A stretch of DNA of 12,395 bases from Curvibacter sp. (GTDB taxonomy: Bacteria; Pseudomonadota; Gammaproteobacteria; Burkholderiales; Burkholderiaceae_C): assembly GCA_003500955.1 (NCBI GenBank), contig DNQP01000214.1, forward strand, positions 4,853-17,247. The letters run 5' to 3'. Of this stretch, positions 1-7,648 are shown piece by piece. Under the pieces are notes generated by a model, which did no database searches, was not told the origin of the DNA, and saw only the letters and a program-made list of their open reading frames with translations. Position 1 is the stretch's first letter. Each line of letters starts with the position of its first letter. A program made the translations under genes and the position numbers.

Positions 1-832
1 GCCCCAACAGTTCGCATGCCGCATCCACCTGGGGCAGCACCGGAATGTCTGCCTCCTGCAGCAACATGCCCACGCTGGACTGACGTGCAATTTCGTTCAG
101 CGTCGTGGCCAGGCCTCCGCGTGTCGGATCGCGCAGGGTCCGTACGGCGCCCTCGGGCACCGCCGCCAGCAGCGCGGCCACCAGACCATGCAACGCAGCG
201 GTGTCGGAAACCACGGCGGTTTCGAACTCCAGCGATTCGCGCTGCGACAGCACGGCCACGCCATGCTCGCCGATGGTGCCCGAGACAATCACCACGTCGC
301 CTTCCCGGGCCCGCGCGCCGCCAACACGCCGACCCGGAGGCAAGGCCCCGAGACCGGTGGTGGCGATGAACACACCGTCGCCCTTGCCCTGTTCAACGAC
401 CTTGGTGTCCCCCGTGACCACCGCCACGCCTGCCTGCCGCGCAGCAGTGGCCATGGAGTCGACGATGCGCTTGAGATCGGCCAGCGGAAAACCTTCTTCG
501 ATGATGAAGCTGGCCGCGAGGTAGAGCGGTGTGGCCCCCATCATGGCGACATCGTTGACCGTGCCGTGCACCGCCAGGCAGCCGATGTCTCCGCCGGGAA
601 AGAACAGCGGCGAGATCACATGGCCGTCGGTGGCCATGACCAGGGTGTGCCCGGGCGGGGGCGCCGGCAGCGCTGCGCCGTCATCACCTTGACGCAGAAA
701 CTCGTTGTCGAAAGCGCGTGCGAACAGTTCGTCGATCAGCTGCATGCTGGCGCGCCCGCCTGCGCCATGGTTCATGTCGATGCGGCCTTGCTTGATATCC
801 AGCGGTCGAATGTAGTCTCGTTTGATTGCCAT
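1..832 (-). CDS. hypE: HypE, carbamoyl-to-cyanide dehydratase, C-terminus outside window
   Basis: HypE converts the thiocarboxamide on its C-terminal cysteine to thiocyanate with ATP and donates CN to iron on HypC/HypD. Reading the minus strand from ATG at 832 gives 277 codons open to the left edge: MAIKRDYIRPLDIKQGRID, then NHGAGGRASMQLIDELF (the HGxGG motif), FFPGGDIGCLAVHGTVNDVAMMG in two parts around residue 90, VVTGDTKVVEQGKGDGVFI, DPTRGGLATTLNEIA and ACELLG at the edge. About 70 residues, including the modified C-terminal Cys, are missing. AGGA lies 8 bases before the ATG, 16 bases after the hypD stop. In collinear clusters hypE ends the hyp group or is followed by hypX. Assignment is very secure. 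Confidence 0.97.
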   Translation of the reverse strand, partial: MAIKRDYIRPLDIKQGRIDMNHGAGGRASMQLIDELFARAFDNEFLRQGDDGAALPAPPPGHTLVMATDGHVISPLFFPGGDIGCLAVHGTVNDVAMMGATPLYLAASFIIEEGFPLADLKRIVDSMATAARQAGVAVVTGDTKVVEQGKGDGVFIATTGLGALPPGRRVGGARAREGDVVIVSGTIGEHGVAVLSQRESLEFETAVVSDTAALHGLVAALLAAVPEGAVRTLRDPTRGGLATTLNEIARQSSVGMLLQEADIPVLPQVDAACELLG

Positions 833-848
833 GAAGTTGATCCTGTTC

Positions 849-1988
849 TCACGCGGCCACCACAGGGATGTCCCGAAAGCGCCCGTAGGAATAGTGCGCG
901 GCACAGGCACCCTCGGATGACACCATGCATGAGCCCATGGGATTTTCCGGTGTGCACACTGTGCCGAAGAGTTTGCAATCGACCGGGCGCTTGACGCCGC
1001 GAAGAATGGCACCACACTCGCACTGCTTGTGGTCGGGTACCGGCCTGTAATTCAGATCGAACCGGAGTTCGGCGTCAAAGGCGGCATAGGTTGGGCGCAA
1101 CTTAAGTGCGCTGTAGGGCACTTCGCCCAGGCCACGCCACTCGAAACTCTGACGCAGTTCCATCACCTCGCTGACCACCTGCTGCGCGGCCGTGTTGCCG
1201 TGCGGAGTGACCGCGCGCGTGAATTCGTTCTCCACCTCGGCACGCCCCTGGTTGTTCTGGCGCACCAGCATCAGGATCGCCTGCATCACGTCCAGAGGTT
1301 CGAACCCAGCGATCACCACCGGCTTTCGATACTCTTCAGAAAAGTGAACATAAGGTTGAGAACCGATCACGATGCTCACGTGGGCCGGACCGATGAATCC
1401 GTCAATGGGGACGGTACCGTACTGGCGAACCTCGGCGCTTTCCAGAATGTGGGTGATCGCGCTGGGTGTGAGCACGTGGTTGCACAGCACGCTGAAGTTA
1501 TTTGCTCCGGACTCCTTGGCCTGACGCACGATCAGTGCAGTGGGCGGTGTGGTGGTTTCGAAACCAATGGCGAGGAACACGACTTCCCGGTCGGGGTGCG
1601 CATGCGCCAGCTTGAGGGCGTCGGCGGCGGAATAGACCATGCGTACATCGGCACCACGCGCCTTGGCCTTCATGAGCGACAAGCCATCGCTGGCGGGCAC
1701 GCGCATCACATCGGCATAGGTGCACAGGATCACACCGCGCTCCAACGCCAGACGGATAGCCTGATCCACACGCCCGATGGGAAGCACGCACACCGGACAG
1801 CCCGGACCATGGATCATGCGGATGTTGGCAGGCAGCAGGTCGGCCACGCCGTAGCGTGAAATGGCATGGGTATGTCCGCCGCAAAACTCCATGAAGTGAT
1901 ACGTCCGGGAGGAGGCGGTTTCACTGGCGATGGTCGCGGCAATGCCACGGGCCAGGGCTCCATCGCGAAACTCGTCAACGTATTTCAT
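849..1988 (-). CDS. hypD: HypD, Fe-S scaffold for Fe(CN)2CO assembly
   Basis: A 379-residue iron-sulfur protein that forms the core complex with HypC, on which the iron atom receives its CN and CO ligands. Family motifs are all present: MEFCGGHTHAI (residues 33-43), MIHGPGCPVCV (58-68), FLAIGFETTTP, and a cysteine-rich C-terminus with CECGAILRG, KPVDCKLFGTVCTPE in variant form (RPVDCKLFGTVCTPE) and PMGSCMVSSEGACAAHY, which bind the [4Fe-4S] cluster. The start at 1988 forms an ATGA overlap with the hypC stop, consistent with the two proteins acting as a complex. hypE follows 16 bases after the stop. Length is normal. Assignment is very secure. Confidence 0.98.
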   Translation of the reverse strand: MKYVDEFRDGALARGIAATIASETASSRTYHFMEFCGGHTHAISRYGVADLLPANIRMIHGPGCPVCVLPIGRVDQAIRLALERGVILCTYADVMRVPASDGLSLMKAKARGADVRMVYSAADALKLAHAHPDREVVFLAIGFETTTPPTALIVRQAKESGANNFSVLCNHVLTPSAITHILESAEVRQYGTVPIDGFIGPAHVSIVIGSQPYVHFSEEYRKPVVIAGFEPLDVMQAILMLVRQNNQGRAEVENEFTRAVTPHGNTAAQQVVSEVMELRQSFEWRGLGEVPYSALKLRPTYAAFDAELRFDLNYRPVPDHKQCECGAILRGVKRPVDCKLFGTVCTPENPMGSCMVSSEGACAAHYSYGRFRDIPVVAA

Positions 1989-2212
1989 GCGCCCTCTCCC
2001 TGGGCCAGCACCGCAAACATCGCCAGCGTCTTCTGTGCCTCCTCGGGGTCGAGCAGGCCAATGGCGTGGCCGACGTGGACGATGACATAGTCGCCAGGTT
2101 TCACCTCGCCGACCAATGCGGTGGAAATTTCCTTCTTCACGCCGCCGAGTTCGACCAAGGCTTGCTGATGGGGTCGGACTTCAAGAACGCAGGTTGGCAA
2201 AGCCAGGCACAT
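1985..2212 (-). CDS. hypC: HypC, hydrogenase assembly chaperone
   Basis: A 75-residue chaperone that binds HypD and the large-subunit precursor and carries the Fe(CN)2CO unit. It begins MCLALPTCVLEV with the essential Cys2, and has the barrel segments KKEISTALVGEVKPGDYVIVHVGHAIGLL and the helix DPEEAQKTLAMF. The usual aromatic residue of HVG(F/Y)A is His here. ATG at 2212 is 2 bases after the hypF stop, with GGAG 8 bases before it. Its stop overlaps the hypD start (ATGA). It is the general partner beside HupF, the hydrogenase-specific copy at 8455-8150. Assignment is very secure. Confidence 0.97.
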   Translation of the reverse strand: MCLALPTCVLEVRPHQQALVELGGVKKEISTALVGEVKPGDYVIVHVGHAIGLLDPEEAQKTLAMFAVLAQGEGA

Positions 2213-2214
2213 GG

Positions 2215-3420
2215 TCAGGTCTCCAGGGGTTCACAGCACAACATGGATTCGGTGCAGACAACAGCAGGGGTCGTGTGCTCGTCTTGCAGACAGGCTGCGA
2301 CCACCCAGGCCTGGCCGATGGCCAGGTGCGCGTCGCCATGAGCCGCTTCGCCGACAACCCAGCTGCGCAGCCCCGCCTCACGCAAGCGCAGCTCTAGGCG
2401 TTCGCGCAACAGACGGTTGAAAAAGCAGCCACCGGACAAGCAGACATCGTGCACCTGCACTTGCTCCGCGTGCCGTGCGGCATGCAGGGCCAGCCCATCG
2501 GCCAGGCCCAGGTGAAAGATCGCCGCAGCTTCGCCGGGCTCGGCACCCTCGCGCCGGTACGTCAGCGCGGTTGCCACCAGTTCATGCATGTTCAACTCGC
2601 CGCCCTGCGCCCATGCGTCGTGGCGGGCCTGAGCCGTGTGCGGATGTGCTTGCAACCAGCGACTGGCCGCCGCTTCGAGGGCGATGGCGGCCTGAGCTTC
2701 GTCCTGCTGCTCCAGGCACAAGCCCAACAAAGCGGCCATGGCGTCAAACCAGCGGCCTGCACTGCTGGTCAACGGTGAATTCAATCCCTTGCGCACCATG
2801 TCGCGCACCAGGCGATAGCGCGCATCGCCAACGGCGCGCACCAGTGCATCGCCGTGCTGACCGGCAGCCTCGCACCATGCCAGTGCCATGCGCCAGGGCT
2901 CACGCGCGGCCCGGTCACCGCCGGGCATGGGCAGGCACGACAGGTGGGCCAACCGGCGCCAGCGCGCCCCCTCCACCCACAGCAACTCCCCACCCCAGGG
3001 TTGACCATCGCTACCCAGACCGAAGCCGTCTAGTGCCAGGCCGATGACCGCTCCAGTTATGCCCTGCGCGGCCACGACCGCGGCAACGTGGGCATGGTGA
3101 TGCTGGACACCGACGGCAGGGATGCCAAGGCTGAGCGCCAGATCCTGCGCAAGGCGCGTGCTGTAGAAGTCCGGATGCAGATCGTGCGCCAGAGCGTCCG
3201 GTTTGCGCCCTCCGTCCTGCTCGATCCACTGCTGCACGGAGCGCTCCAGTGCGGCGCACGCCTGCGGGTCACCCAGATCGTCATGCATGACTGACCATTG
3301 CACCGCGCCCGCCACGCCATCACCGCGCGGACCATCCCAGACGCAGGCACGATTCTTCAGGAAGGCGCCCAGCGCAAGCACGCGCACAGCGTCTGTCGTG
3401 CCGGAACCGTGGATACACAT
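2215..3420 (-). CDS. hypF: HypF, short form with only the Kae1-like domain
   Basis: HypF normally has about 750 residues: acylphosphatase, zinc-finger, YrdC-like and Kae1-like domains. It makes the thiocarboxamide on HypE that becomes the CN ligands. This protein has 401 residues and matches only the last domain: VLALGAFLKN (14-23), VQHHHAH (105-111, metal-binding histidines), LALDGFGLGSDG with WGGEL (128-146), SAGRWFDAMAALLG (220-233), LSGGCFFNRLL (328-338) and HGDAHLAIGQAWV (361-373). The start at 3420 is 4 bases after the hypB stop, so no remnant of the other domains lies upstream; GGAG is 9 bases before it. C. necator HypF1, from the equivalent cluster, is also a truncated form, so this is probably a lineage-typical short version rather than a fresh deletion. 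The missing carbamoyl-adenylating step would need another HypF or YrdC-like protein. Family is secure, completeness of function uncertain. Confidence 0.93.
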   Translation of the reverse strand: MCIHGSGTTDAVRVLALGAFLKNRACVWDGPRGDGVAGAVQWSVMHDDLGDPQACAALERSVQQWIEQDGGRKPDALAHDLHPDFYSTRLAQDLALSLGIPAVGVQHHHAHVAAVVAAQGITGAVIGLALDGFGLGSDGQPWGGELLWVEGARWRRLAHLSCLPMPGGDRAAREPWRMALAWCEAAGQHGDALVRAVGDARYRLVRDMVRKGLNSPLTSSAGRWFDAMAALLGLCLEQQDEAQAAIALEAAASRWLQAHPHTAQARHDAWAQGGELNMHELVATALTYRREGAEPGEAAAIFHLGLADGLALHAARHAEQVQVHDVCLSGGCFFNRLLRERLELRLREAGLRSWVVGEAAHGDAHLAIGQAWVVAACLQDEHTTPAVVCTESMLCCEPLET

Positions 3421-3424
3421 CGCC

Positions 3425-4447
3425 TCAGGCTCCGCCCGCTGTGTCCGGATGCGTGAGGCCGGCCAACTCGGCCTGCAAGGCTTCGATCTGACGGCGCAGG
3501 GCCTGCTCCCGGGGCTCGGTCGCCCGTTGCGACGCTATCGCGGGACTGCGCGTCAACCAGTCCAGCCAACGGTCCATGCCTTCGCCGGTGGTGGCCGACA
3601 GTTGGACCACCTCGATGTCGGGGTTCACGCGGCGTGCCAGTTCGATGCATCGCGGCACGTCAAAACGCACATGCGGTAGCAGGTCGATCTTGTTGAGAAT
3701 CATCAGGCGCGCCGCCGCAAACATGTCCGGGTACTTGAGGGGTTTGTCCTCGCCCTCGGTCACGGAGAGGATGGCCACCTTGGCCTCCTCGCCCAGGTCC
3801 CACAGCGCGGGGCACACGAGATTGCCCACGTTTTCGATGAACAGCAGGCTTCCGGTTCCCGCGGCCTGATCATGGTGATGATGACCGTGTCCATGATGGT
3901 GATCATGGTGATGGCTGTGATCGGGACCATGGCTGTGATCGTGGCTGTGATCGTGCCCGTGATCGTCATGATGGTGATGCAACTGCGAGAAGGCACGGGC
4001 GACCATCGGTGCGTCGAGATGGCATCCCTTGCCGGTGTTGACCTGCACCGCAGGCGCGCCGGTGGCGCGGATGCGGTCAGCATCGAAGCTGGTCTCCTGA
4101 TCGCCTTCAATCACCGCCACCGGCAATGCGGGATGCTGCTGCCGCAGGCGCTCAATGGTGGCGCACAGCAAGGTGGTCTTGCCGGAGCCGGGACTGGACA
4201 CCAGATTGAGCGCGCGTACGCCATGGGCCAGGAAGTGTTCCCGGTTCTGCTCAGCCACGGCGTTGTTGGCGCCCAGGATGTCGGCCTCCAGCTTGATCGC
4301 GCGGCCTGGGCTCATGCCCGGCACCGACACCCGGGCCGTGCCGGCGCCGTAATGCAAATCGCCGCGCGCGTTCACTGCCGGGCCGTCCGCATCGGCGTTG
4401 ATCGACTTGGACCTTGTTTCACCATTGCATCCACACACCACACACAT
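3425..4447 (-). CDS. hypB: HypB, GTPase for nickel insertion, with internal His-rich region
   Basis: A 340-residue GTPase that delivers nickel with HypA. The N-terminal metal motif MCVVCGC is present. The G domain shows [12 protein letters not shown] (83-94, Walker A), [15 protein letters not shown] (112-126), GKGCHLDA (139-146, with metal-site Cys142 and His143), [12 protein letters not shown] (203-214, with Cys212) and NKIDLL (252-257). A stretch with 22 His in 36 residues (157-192) sits between His143 and Cys212. In most His-rich HypB proteins this stretch lies near the N-terminus, between the CxxCGC motif and the G domain; here that place has no such stretch. The C-terminus adds a charged, possibly helical tail ([19 protein letters not shown]). 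ATG at 4447 has AAGGAG 6 bases before it; the frame is open 22 codons further upstream but overlaps hypA. Assignment is very secure. Confidence 0.97.
   Translation of the reverse strand: MCVVCGCNGETRSKSINADADGPAVNARGDLHYGAGTARVSVPGMSPGRAIKLEADILGANNAVAEQNREHFLAHGVRALNLVSSPGSGKTTLLCATIERLRQQHPALPVAVIEGDQETSFDADRIRATGAPAVQVNTGKGCHLDAPMVARAFSQLHHHHDDHGHDHSHDHSHGPDHSHHHDHHHGHGHHHHDQAAGTGSLLFIENVGNLVCPALWDLGEEAKVAILSVTEGEDKPLKYPDMFAAARLMILNKIDLLPHVRFDVPRCIELARRVNPDIEVVQLSATTGEGMDRWLDWLTRSPAIASQRATEPREQALRRQIEALQAELAGLTHPDTAGGA
3872..3979 (-). repeat. Low-complexity CAY/GAY codon run encoding the HypB His-rich region
   Basis: A run of mostly His, Asp, Gly and Ser codons codes residues 157-192 of HypB (22 His). 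At DNA level it is an imperfect short repeat of CAC/CAT and GAC/GAT codons, the kind of tract that can change in length by slippage. On the plus strand it gives a false hydrophobic Met/Val/Ile-rich reading. Confidence 0.85.
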
Positions 4448-4453
4448 GGTTCT

Positions 4454-4459
4454 CTCCTT
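4454..4459 (-). promoter_or_regulatory. Ribosome binding site of hypB
   Basis: AAGGAG on the minus strand, 6 bases before the ATG at 4447, in the 19-base gap after hypA. It fixes the MCVVCGC start of HypB against the longer open frame. Confidence 0.8.
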
Positions 4460-4466
4460 GTATCGA

Positions 4467-4814
4467 TCAGTTGTCGCCAACCTGCAGGTCAAGCACCCGC
4501 AGTTCCATGCCACCCGTGGGTTGAAGCTGGAAGCTGCCGCAACGCGGGCAAGGCCGCCCCCGTTCGCGCAGCTCCACCGTATCGCCGCACGGCATGCACC
4601 ACGCCTGCCCAGGGGGCTGGTCGATCACCCATTGCGCGCCCTCCAGCACCGTGCCCGGTGCCAGGCCATCGAGTGCAAATCGCAAGGCGTCCACATCCAC
4701 GCCGCTGAGTTGCCCCGCCTCCAGGTGCAGGCTGATTACGCGGCTGAAACGTTCGCGCCGTGCCGACTCTTCCACCAGCTGCAGCACGCCGCCGGCCAGG
4801 CTCACTTCATGCAT
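4467..4814 (-). CDS. hypA: HypA, nickel- and zinc-binding hydrogenase maturation protein
   Basis: A 115-residue nickel chaperone that, with the GTPase HypB, inserts nickel into the large-subunit precursor. It begins [16 protein letters not shown], where His2 is the nickel ligand of the family. The zinc-binding loop is C73-x2-C76 (WCMPCGD) and C89-x2-C92 (CPRCGS), followed by [12 protein letters not shown]. The start at 4814 is fixed by the invariant MHE. It lies 8 bases inside the end of hupK, so translation is probably coupled. hypB starts 19 bases after its stop. Length and motifs are normal. Assignment is very secure. Confidence 0.97.
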   Translation of the reverse strand: MHEVSLAGGVLQLVEESARRERFSRVISLHLEAGQLSGVDVDALRFALDGLAPGTVLEGAQWVIDQPPGQAWCMPCGDTVELRERGRPCPRCGSFQLQPTGGMELRVLDLQVGDN

Positions 4815-5994
4815 GCCGTTCCCCGTTCATTGCGATCGCGGCGCCATCGTCACGCGCCAGACTGCCCTCGTCGGTCCAGTCCACATCGTATTCCACGCAG
4901 GGGTCGATGGCCGCCATGAGTAGGGCGATGCGGCGCTGCTCGTCCTGGTTGGCGTGCCCCAGCAATCCGCCCTCGGCCATGAAGGCGAGGCCATGCGCAG
5001 CGATGCCGCAGGCATGAAAGTTCCATTCGGTGGGGGCCAGCACCTCGCAGCGCTGGACACGCCACACCCCCGCGTCATCGCGCAGGCGCACCAGATGTGT
5101 CAGCAGCCCGCGCGCCATCTCCACCCAACCCAGTGCCCAGCCCTGCGGTAGGGCGTGCGCGCCCCAGGCCAACACGCCGGTTCGGCTCTCGCCCAGGCAC
5201 AGCCGAACAACCTCGGCCACACGGTATCCCAGCAGTGTCCAGGCCGTGCAAACCCCGGGGACAGCACTGCCGGCAGCCGTGCGGGTCCAGCTGCCGGTGT
5301 GCCGCGCCTGCCCGTCCTGCTGAGGTTGCACGAGAAAGTCATCCCGCAGCAAGGCGGACTGCCAATGCAGAGCCTGCTCGTACGCCAGTGGCGGCTTCAG
5401 AACATGGGTATGGGGGATGGGATAACCGCTGTCGTAGGCACGTAAACGCCTCAGCAAGCGTGCCAAGGGGGTCTGCACGGCGTTGACCCACGACATCAGG
5501 GCGGCGTCGCCCCGATCGTCCCAGGCACGCAGCCATGGTCCTGCAGGTTGACCGAGCCAATGCTGCTCCAGCCAAACCGTGGCTTGCGCACGCGCTGCTG
5601 CCAGTGTGAAGTCCGACGCGAGTGCCGGGCCGGCCGACAAGGATGCGGCTCCGTGCTCTGTGTCCGGCAGCAGCCGTGGCCAGTCCAGCACAATGCGCCG
5701 CACATGCTCGCGCAGGGTCTCCGTGTCCAGCTGGTCCTGCACACCGGTCGCGCTGACGCAAGACAACGGGGACAGCGCGGGGACCAGTGCCCCCAGCGCC
5801 AGTTGACTGCACAGGCGGTGCGCCTGCCCGCACAGACTGAACAGGCTGGCCAGACGTCCGGGCAGCTCCGTGGCGGCGCAGTCGGCGGCGACCAGCCGGG
5901 CCAGAGGACGACGCGTACTGCGCAGGTTGTGCCCGAATGACCGTTGCGGATACAGACTCAGCCGACCTGCCAGATGGTGAAGTGGAATGTTCAT
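4807..5994 (-). CDS. hupK: HupK/HoxV, large-subunit-like scaffold for active-site assembly
   Basis: A 395-residue accessory protein related to the hydrogenase large subunit. In C. necator HoxV works with HoxL (HupF here) as a scaffold that hands the Fe(CN)2CO unit to the large subunit. Degenerate forms of both active-site motifs are visible. Residues 52-59 read FSLCGQAH instead of RxCGxCxxxH, and residues 362-368 read AIDPCVE, keeping DPC but replacing the second cysteine of DPCxxC by Tyr. ATG at 5994 lies 12 bases after the hupJ stop; its ribosome binding site is weak, so a slightly different start is possible. It overlaps hypA by 8 bases, linking the hup and hyp parts of the operon. The middle of the protein is poorly conserved in this family. 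Assignment rests on the motifs and the exact position. Confidence 0.9.
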   Translation of the reverse strand: MNIPLHHLAGRLSLYPQRSFGHNLRSTRRPLARLVAADCAATELPGRLASLFSLCGQAHRLCSQLALGALVPALSPLSCVSATGVQDQLDTETLREHVRRIVLDWPRLLPDTEHGAASLSAGPALASDFTLAAARAQATVWLEQHWLGQPAGPWLRAWDDRGDAALMSWVNAVQTPLARLLRRLRAYDSGYPIPHTHVLKPPLAYEQALHWQSALLRDDFLVQPQQDGQARHTGSWTRTAAGSAVPGVCTAWTLLGYRVAEVVRLCLGESRTGVLAWGAHALPQGWALGWVEMARGLLTHLVRLRDDAGVWRVQRCEVLAPTEWNFHACGIAAHGLAFMAEGGLLGHANQDEQRRIALLMAAIDPCVEYDVDWTDEGSLARDDGAAIAMNGERHA

Positions 5995-6006
5995 GACGGG
6001 CGAGAA

Positions 6007-6507
6007 TCAGGACTGGCGGCGCCCCAGCATGAATGCGCGCCGCGAGGAAAGCCCGATCGCGGCGACCTGCGTTGACGGAACGGCGGGTTCCGGCGCGCGC
6101 AGTTCAGCGAGTACGGCTTGAGCCGTTTGACGTGCCAGCATTTGGCTGTCGAAGTCGCCCATGGGTGAAAACAGGCTGCAGCTTTCGAAGCTGCCGATGG
6201 GTCCTCCATCCGCGGCAATAAATTCGAAACGCTCGCGACCGAAGGCATGGATGCGCTTGCCGCCCACACGCGCGGCGGCCGTGTCGCGTGCGGGCAGGCG
6301 TACCAGGCTCATGAACCAGGGCGTGATCAGCGCGCCTTCGGCCAGCACCCCCTCCTGATCCGGAGCCCATTCGAAACCGACGGCCTCCACCTGCAACACC
6401 GGGTTCAGGATCGGTATGCCCTGCATGCGCTCAGACTGGACGGACCGGAAGTGGCTGGCCAGTGTCTCGGTCAGAACGGACAACGCCGAAGATGAGACCG
6501 AACTCAT
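6007..6507 (-). CDS. hupJ: HupJ/HoxT (HybE family) hydrogenase assembly chaperone
   Basis: A 166-residue protein of the HupJ/HoxT/HybE family of [NiFe]-hydrogenase assembly factors. Family marks are MQGIPILNPVLQVEAVGF (28-45), GALITPWFMSLVRLP (58-72), GSFESCSLFSPMGDF (105-119) and the C-terminal SRRAFMLGRR (155-164). In C. necator HoxT acts with the rubredoxin HoxR to allow correct maturation under aerobic conditions; here the gene directly follows hupI with an ATGA overlap (ATG 6507, hupI stop 6506-6504). It ends 12 bases before hupK. The exact biochemical activity of the family is not established. Assignment is secure. Confidence 0.93.
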   Translation of the reverse strand: MSSVSSSALSVLTETLASHFRSVQSERMQGIPILNPVLQVEAVGFEWAPDQEGVLAEGALITPWFMSLVRLPARDTAAARVGGKRIHAFGRERFEFIAADGGPIGSFESCSLFSPMGDFDSQMLARQTAQAVLAELRAPEPAVPSTQVAAIGLSSRRAFMLGRRQS

Positions 6508-6752
6508 GCTTTGCGCGTGGCGGAGTCAAGCAGCAAGAACTGCTCCGGGGGGCAATCGCACTGCGGGCAGCGCCAGTGCGCAGGCAAGTCGGCAAACGCA
6601 GTGCCGGGCGGTATCTGCCACACCTCGTCACCAGTTGCCGGGTCATAGACCCACCAGCAGATCTTGCATTCCAGGCGTGAATCGGGACGCAAATTACTCT
6701 TGTCCCCGAGGTAGGAACCTTCAAAACCATCGAAGGCCGGTGCCTGACTCAT
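6504..6752 (-). CDS. hupI: HupI/HoxR rubredoxin-type protein
   Basis: An 82-residue rubredoxin. In C. necator the equivalent HoxR helps keep the iron-sulfur clusters of the small subunit intact during maturation in air. The iron site is C29-x2-C32 (CKICWWVYDPATGDEVWQIP) and C62-x2-C65 (HWRCPQCD), with the GD...WQIPPGTAF...LPAHWRCP core of hydrogenase-linked rubredoxins. An additional cysteine, C67, directly follows the second pair (CPQCDC). The frame is open 53 codons further upstream inside hupH; ATG at 6752 is chosen because it forms an ATGA overlap with the hupH stop and leaves a normal short N-terminus (MSQAPAFDGFEGSYLGDKS). It overlaps hupJ in the same way. Assignment is very secure. Confidence 0.95.
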   Translation of the reverse strand: MSQAPAFDGFEGSYLGDKSNLRPDSRLECKICWWVYDPATGDEVWQIPPGTAFADLPAHWRCPQCDCPPEQFLLLDSATRKA

Positions 6753-7621
6753 GCTGTCTTGCCTTGCAGGTAGTCCAGCACGTCGCGCAGGCGCAGCCAG
6801 GAATCGTGCAGATCTTCGCGGGCGGCCATGGCGACTTCGGGCATGTCCACCACCTCGACCGTGTTGAGGATGACAGTGTCGGAAGAGTTGTAGTACACCA
6901 CGCGCCAGCAATTGGGCAGCCGGGTGTTGGTGATGCGGCAGTTCCCATAGCCGCGCGACAGCATGAGCAGCCGTCCGGTGCCCAGCCGATGATCGAGGAA
7001 GGCAATGTCTTCCGGGCTGACAGGCAGCAGGCTGAGGTTCACCACATGCGGTGGCTGACCCTTGCGCCAGCAGCGGCTGTGGTCTTGGATTTCATCCACC
7101 AGAAGCGGTGCACTCTGGACGCCCGGAGGAAGCTCGCCCTGCCAGACTGGCCTCGATGCCTGCGCGTCCTGGCGCGCCACTTCATGGAAAAAAGTCGGTA
7201 CCGCACCCACTTCGATCCAGTCATCCGCCAGCTGACCGTTGCGCAGGGTGAGAACGCGCCACACGCCTGCGAAGATGGATTCCTGGACACGAACCTGAAT
7301 TTCGCCATCCTCCGAACGGCTGAGGGCGCTGGCCTCACCTTCACCAAGAATCTGATTGATCAATTCGATTTCTTCAGGGCGGAGACCGAGTATCGACACC
7401 CGGTCAGCACCGGCGTTGGTATCGTGCCCCTGCAAAAGTTCGGCCACCCGGTTGAGTGCCTGCATCGCGCCTGGTTTGTTCATCAACTCCAGCGGGTTTG
7501 GCAGGGCTGGCGGGCGATAGGTGTCCATGTCCGAAGGCATGGACAGATAGTTCAGCGCTTCGTCTTCCTGGTGCAGTCCAGGCTGCGCCAACGCCACCAC
7601 GGGGATAGGGAATGACTTCAT
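6749..7621 (-). CDS. hupH: HupH/HoxQ (HyaF family) hydrogenase expression/formation protein
   Basis: A 290-residue protein of the HupH/HyaF/HoxQ family, a partner of HupG/HoxO in protecting and maturing the small subunit before Tat export. It begins with the family-like MKSFPIPVVALAQPGLHQEDEALNYL. It has a central segment EEIELINQILGEGEASALS (about 82-100), ESIFAGVWRVLTL, and a strong C-terminal family signature: RGYGNCRITNTRLPNCWRV, YYNSSDTVILNTVEVVDMPEV and AREDLHDSWLRLRDVLDYL. ATG at 7621 follows a strong AGAAGGAG ribosome binding site (7637-7630) by 8 bases. Its stop overlaps the hupI start (ATGA), suggesting coupled translation. Molecular role is known only as an accessory factor. Family is very secure. 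Confidence 0.94.
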   Translation of the reverse strand: MKSFPIPVVALAQPGLHQEDEALNYLSMPSDMDTYRPPALPNPLELMNKPGAMQALNRVAELLQGHDTNAGADRVSILGLRPEEIELINQILGEGEASALSRSEDGEIQVRVQESIFAGVWRVLTLRNGQLADDWIEVGAVPTFFHEVARQDAQASRPVWQGELPPGVQSAPLLVDEIQDHSRCWRKGQPPHVVNLSLLPVSPEDIAFLDHRLGTGRLLMLSRGYGNCRITNTRLPNCWRVVYYNSSDTVILNTVEVVDMPEVAMAAREDLHDSWLRLRDVLDYLQGKTA

Positions 7622-7648
7622 GTCGTGTGCTCCTTCTGGGGATCCAGG

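Noticed and set aside
2215..4447. Possibility that hypF was cut short by a frameshift, with its N-terminal domains still nearby
   Set aside because: hypB occupies the upstream sequence up to 4 bases before hypF in full, conserved form, so no decayed acylphosphatase or YrdC-like sequence can be there.
3872..4708. Plus-strand open frame with a very hydrophobic Met/Val/Ile-rich N-terminus resembling a membrane protein
   Set aside because: The hydrophobic stretch is the reverse complement of the His-codon run in hypB, so it is an artefact of low-complexity coding sequence.
6416..7615. 399-codon open frame on the plus strand, opposite hupH, hupI and hupJ
   Set aside because: It is antisense to three well-recognised genes, shows no protein family features, and such long antisense frames are expected in GC-rich coding DNA. 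The same holds for plus-strand frames at 188-994, 1029-1859, 7745-8530 and 8436-9329.
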